Shown: positions 6,599-7,052 of the stretch, piece by piece
Numbering within the stretch: position 1 is the stretch's first letter
Layout: every line of letters starts with the position of its first letter
Position numbers and translations under genes: made by a program
Assembly: GCA_020850915.1 (NCBI GenBank)
Contig: JADZDV010000075.1
Coordinates: 1-7,052 of the forward strand
Source: Chloroflexota bacterium
GTDB lineage: Bacteria > Chloroflexota > UBA6077 > JADZDV01
Length of the DNA stretch: 7,052 bases
Direction of reading: 5' to 3'
Notes under the pieces: model-generated
What the model was told of the DNA's origin: nothing
The model's input: only the letters and a program-made list of their open reading frames with translations
The model's database searches: none

Positions 6599-6928
6599 AA
6601 TGCTGGCTGGGCCGCCCCTGAAGCTTCGACTCCCTCCCTTCCGTTGCATCCTGTCCCGGCCGTGGTAACGCGGACGCCTGGCGCCTCTGACCGGCGCTCC
6701 GCCGCTGGTCTGGCCATGCGGGTGAGATCGTCCGGACGGCATCTCATCTGTGTACTGGGTTGGTGCCGCGAGGTCGCCCGCCGCGACAGCCCAGCCAGTG
6801 TAGCCACGGACCGGCTCCGGGAACGCCGCGGCACCTGGACGCCACGCATCTTCGTTGAAGGCGTACTTCTGGGCGCGAACCTGGGTCAGCTCCGCTCGCA
6901 GCGCGACCGGACCGACGATGGTCTTCGC

Positions 6929-6958
6929 AGTGTAAACGAGACCGCTCGTCCGCGCCAA
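6929..6958 (-). promoter_or_regulatory. Possible sigma70-type promoter for the operon
   Basis: On the minus strand TTGGCG (6958-6953) and TACACT (6934-6929) are separated by 18 bases. Each matches four of six consensus positions (TTGACA, TATAAT). If it is used, the mRNA leader would be roughly 360 bases. This is a weak match in GC-rich DNA, and a nearer promoter or one beyond the window is equally possible. Confidence 0.2.
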
Positions 6959-7016
6959 GCCTTATCAAGAGCCGGGTGCGCCCGAACAATGTTGCAGACC
7001 ACCCGCCGACTGGTAG

Positions 7017-7036
7017 GGGCGCTGCTTGCTGCGCCC
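7017..7036. repeat. Hairpin-type inverted repeat near the window edge
   Basis: GGGCGC (7017-7022) and GCGCCC (7031-7036) flank an 8-base loop, inside a GTAGGGGCGC...GCGCCC arrangement. Short palindromes of this appearance are often dispersed between genes in GC-rich genomes. Only one copy is visible here, so whether it is a repeat family, an operator or a terminator part cannot be decided. Confidence 0.3.
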
Positions 7037-7052
7037 GCTGGCCCCGACGCAC

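Larger units (their letters stand above)
6562..7052. other. Upstream region without a convincing gene
   Basis: These 491 bases precede the first gene and reach the window edge. The minus strand has an open frame from 7052 to 6744 and another from a TTG at 6958 downward. Neither has a ribosome binding site or a recognisable domain, and the second runs out of frame into the binding-protein gene. The stretch about 6940-6750 in the TTG frame is somewhat protein-like and could be a decayed coding fragment. Small palindromes include CGTCCGGACG (6729-6738) and GCGCC/GGCGC (6681-6697). The most likely role is a promoter region and a long 5' leader. Confidence 0.5.

Noticed and set aside
6600..6720. 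Possible guanidine (ykkC), glycine or cobalamin riboswitch upstream of the importer
   Set aside because: Fragments such as GGTCAGAGG and GCCAGG look suggestive, but no ordered consensus core could be assembled by eye.
6961..6971. CTTATCAAGAG on the plus strand, the same as the start of many SAM-I (S-box) riboswitches
   Set aside because: The following S-box core (GGGACTGGCCC and the GGCAACC segment) is absent, so this is probably a chance match.

Overview
The window is GC-rich bacterial DNA (about two thirds G+C by eye) carrying one tightly packed minus-strand gene cluster that reads from right to left. In transcription order it encodes a lipid-anchored solute-binding protein (6561-5407), two LivH/LivM-type permeases (5384-4515 and 4510-3521), two LivG/LivF-type ATPases (3516-2737 and 2753-2019), a single-domain RidA/YjgF/YER057c/UK114-family protein (1999-1532), and a 480-residue protein made of three RidA-like domains in tandem (1529-87). 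Gaps are 22, 4, 4, -17 (overlap), 19 and 2 bases, so the seven genes look like one transcription unit.

The first five genes form a complete hydrophobic/branched-chain amino acid (HAAT, Liv-type) ABC importer: binding protein, permease heterodimer and ATPase heterodimer. HAAT systems also carry amides, urea, short peptides and aromatic acids, and the sequence does not fix the substrate. The two downstream RidA genes suggest that the imported compound is broken down through reactive enamine/imine intermediates, since RidA-family proteins hydrolyse such species or have diverged from that role. That link is an inference from gene order.

Two things stand out. First, the last gene is a triple RidA fusion: RidA proteins are normally homotrimers of about 130-residue subunits, so this chain could fold as an intramolecular trimer. 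The substrate-binding arginine survives only in domain 1, and the glutamate near the end of the fold survives only in domains 2 and 3. Second, the LivG-type ATPase has a degenerate ABC signature (LAFPD in place of the usual LSYGQ type), while its partner has a canonical LSGGEQ but Gln at the H-loop position. This predicts one canonical and one degenerate ATP site.

The right-hand 491 bases (6562-7052) hold no convincing gene. They contain a possible promoter, a GC-rich hairpin just upstream of the binding-protein ribosome binding site, and a hairpin-type inverted repeat near the edge. The left 86 bases hold only a GC-rich hairpin. The lipobox on the binding protein and the high G+C fit a monoderm or monoderm-like lineage such as Chloroflexota or Actinomycetota, but GC-rich soil lineages such as Rokubacteria cannot be excluded. 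The taxonomic suggestion is weak.
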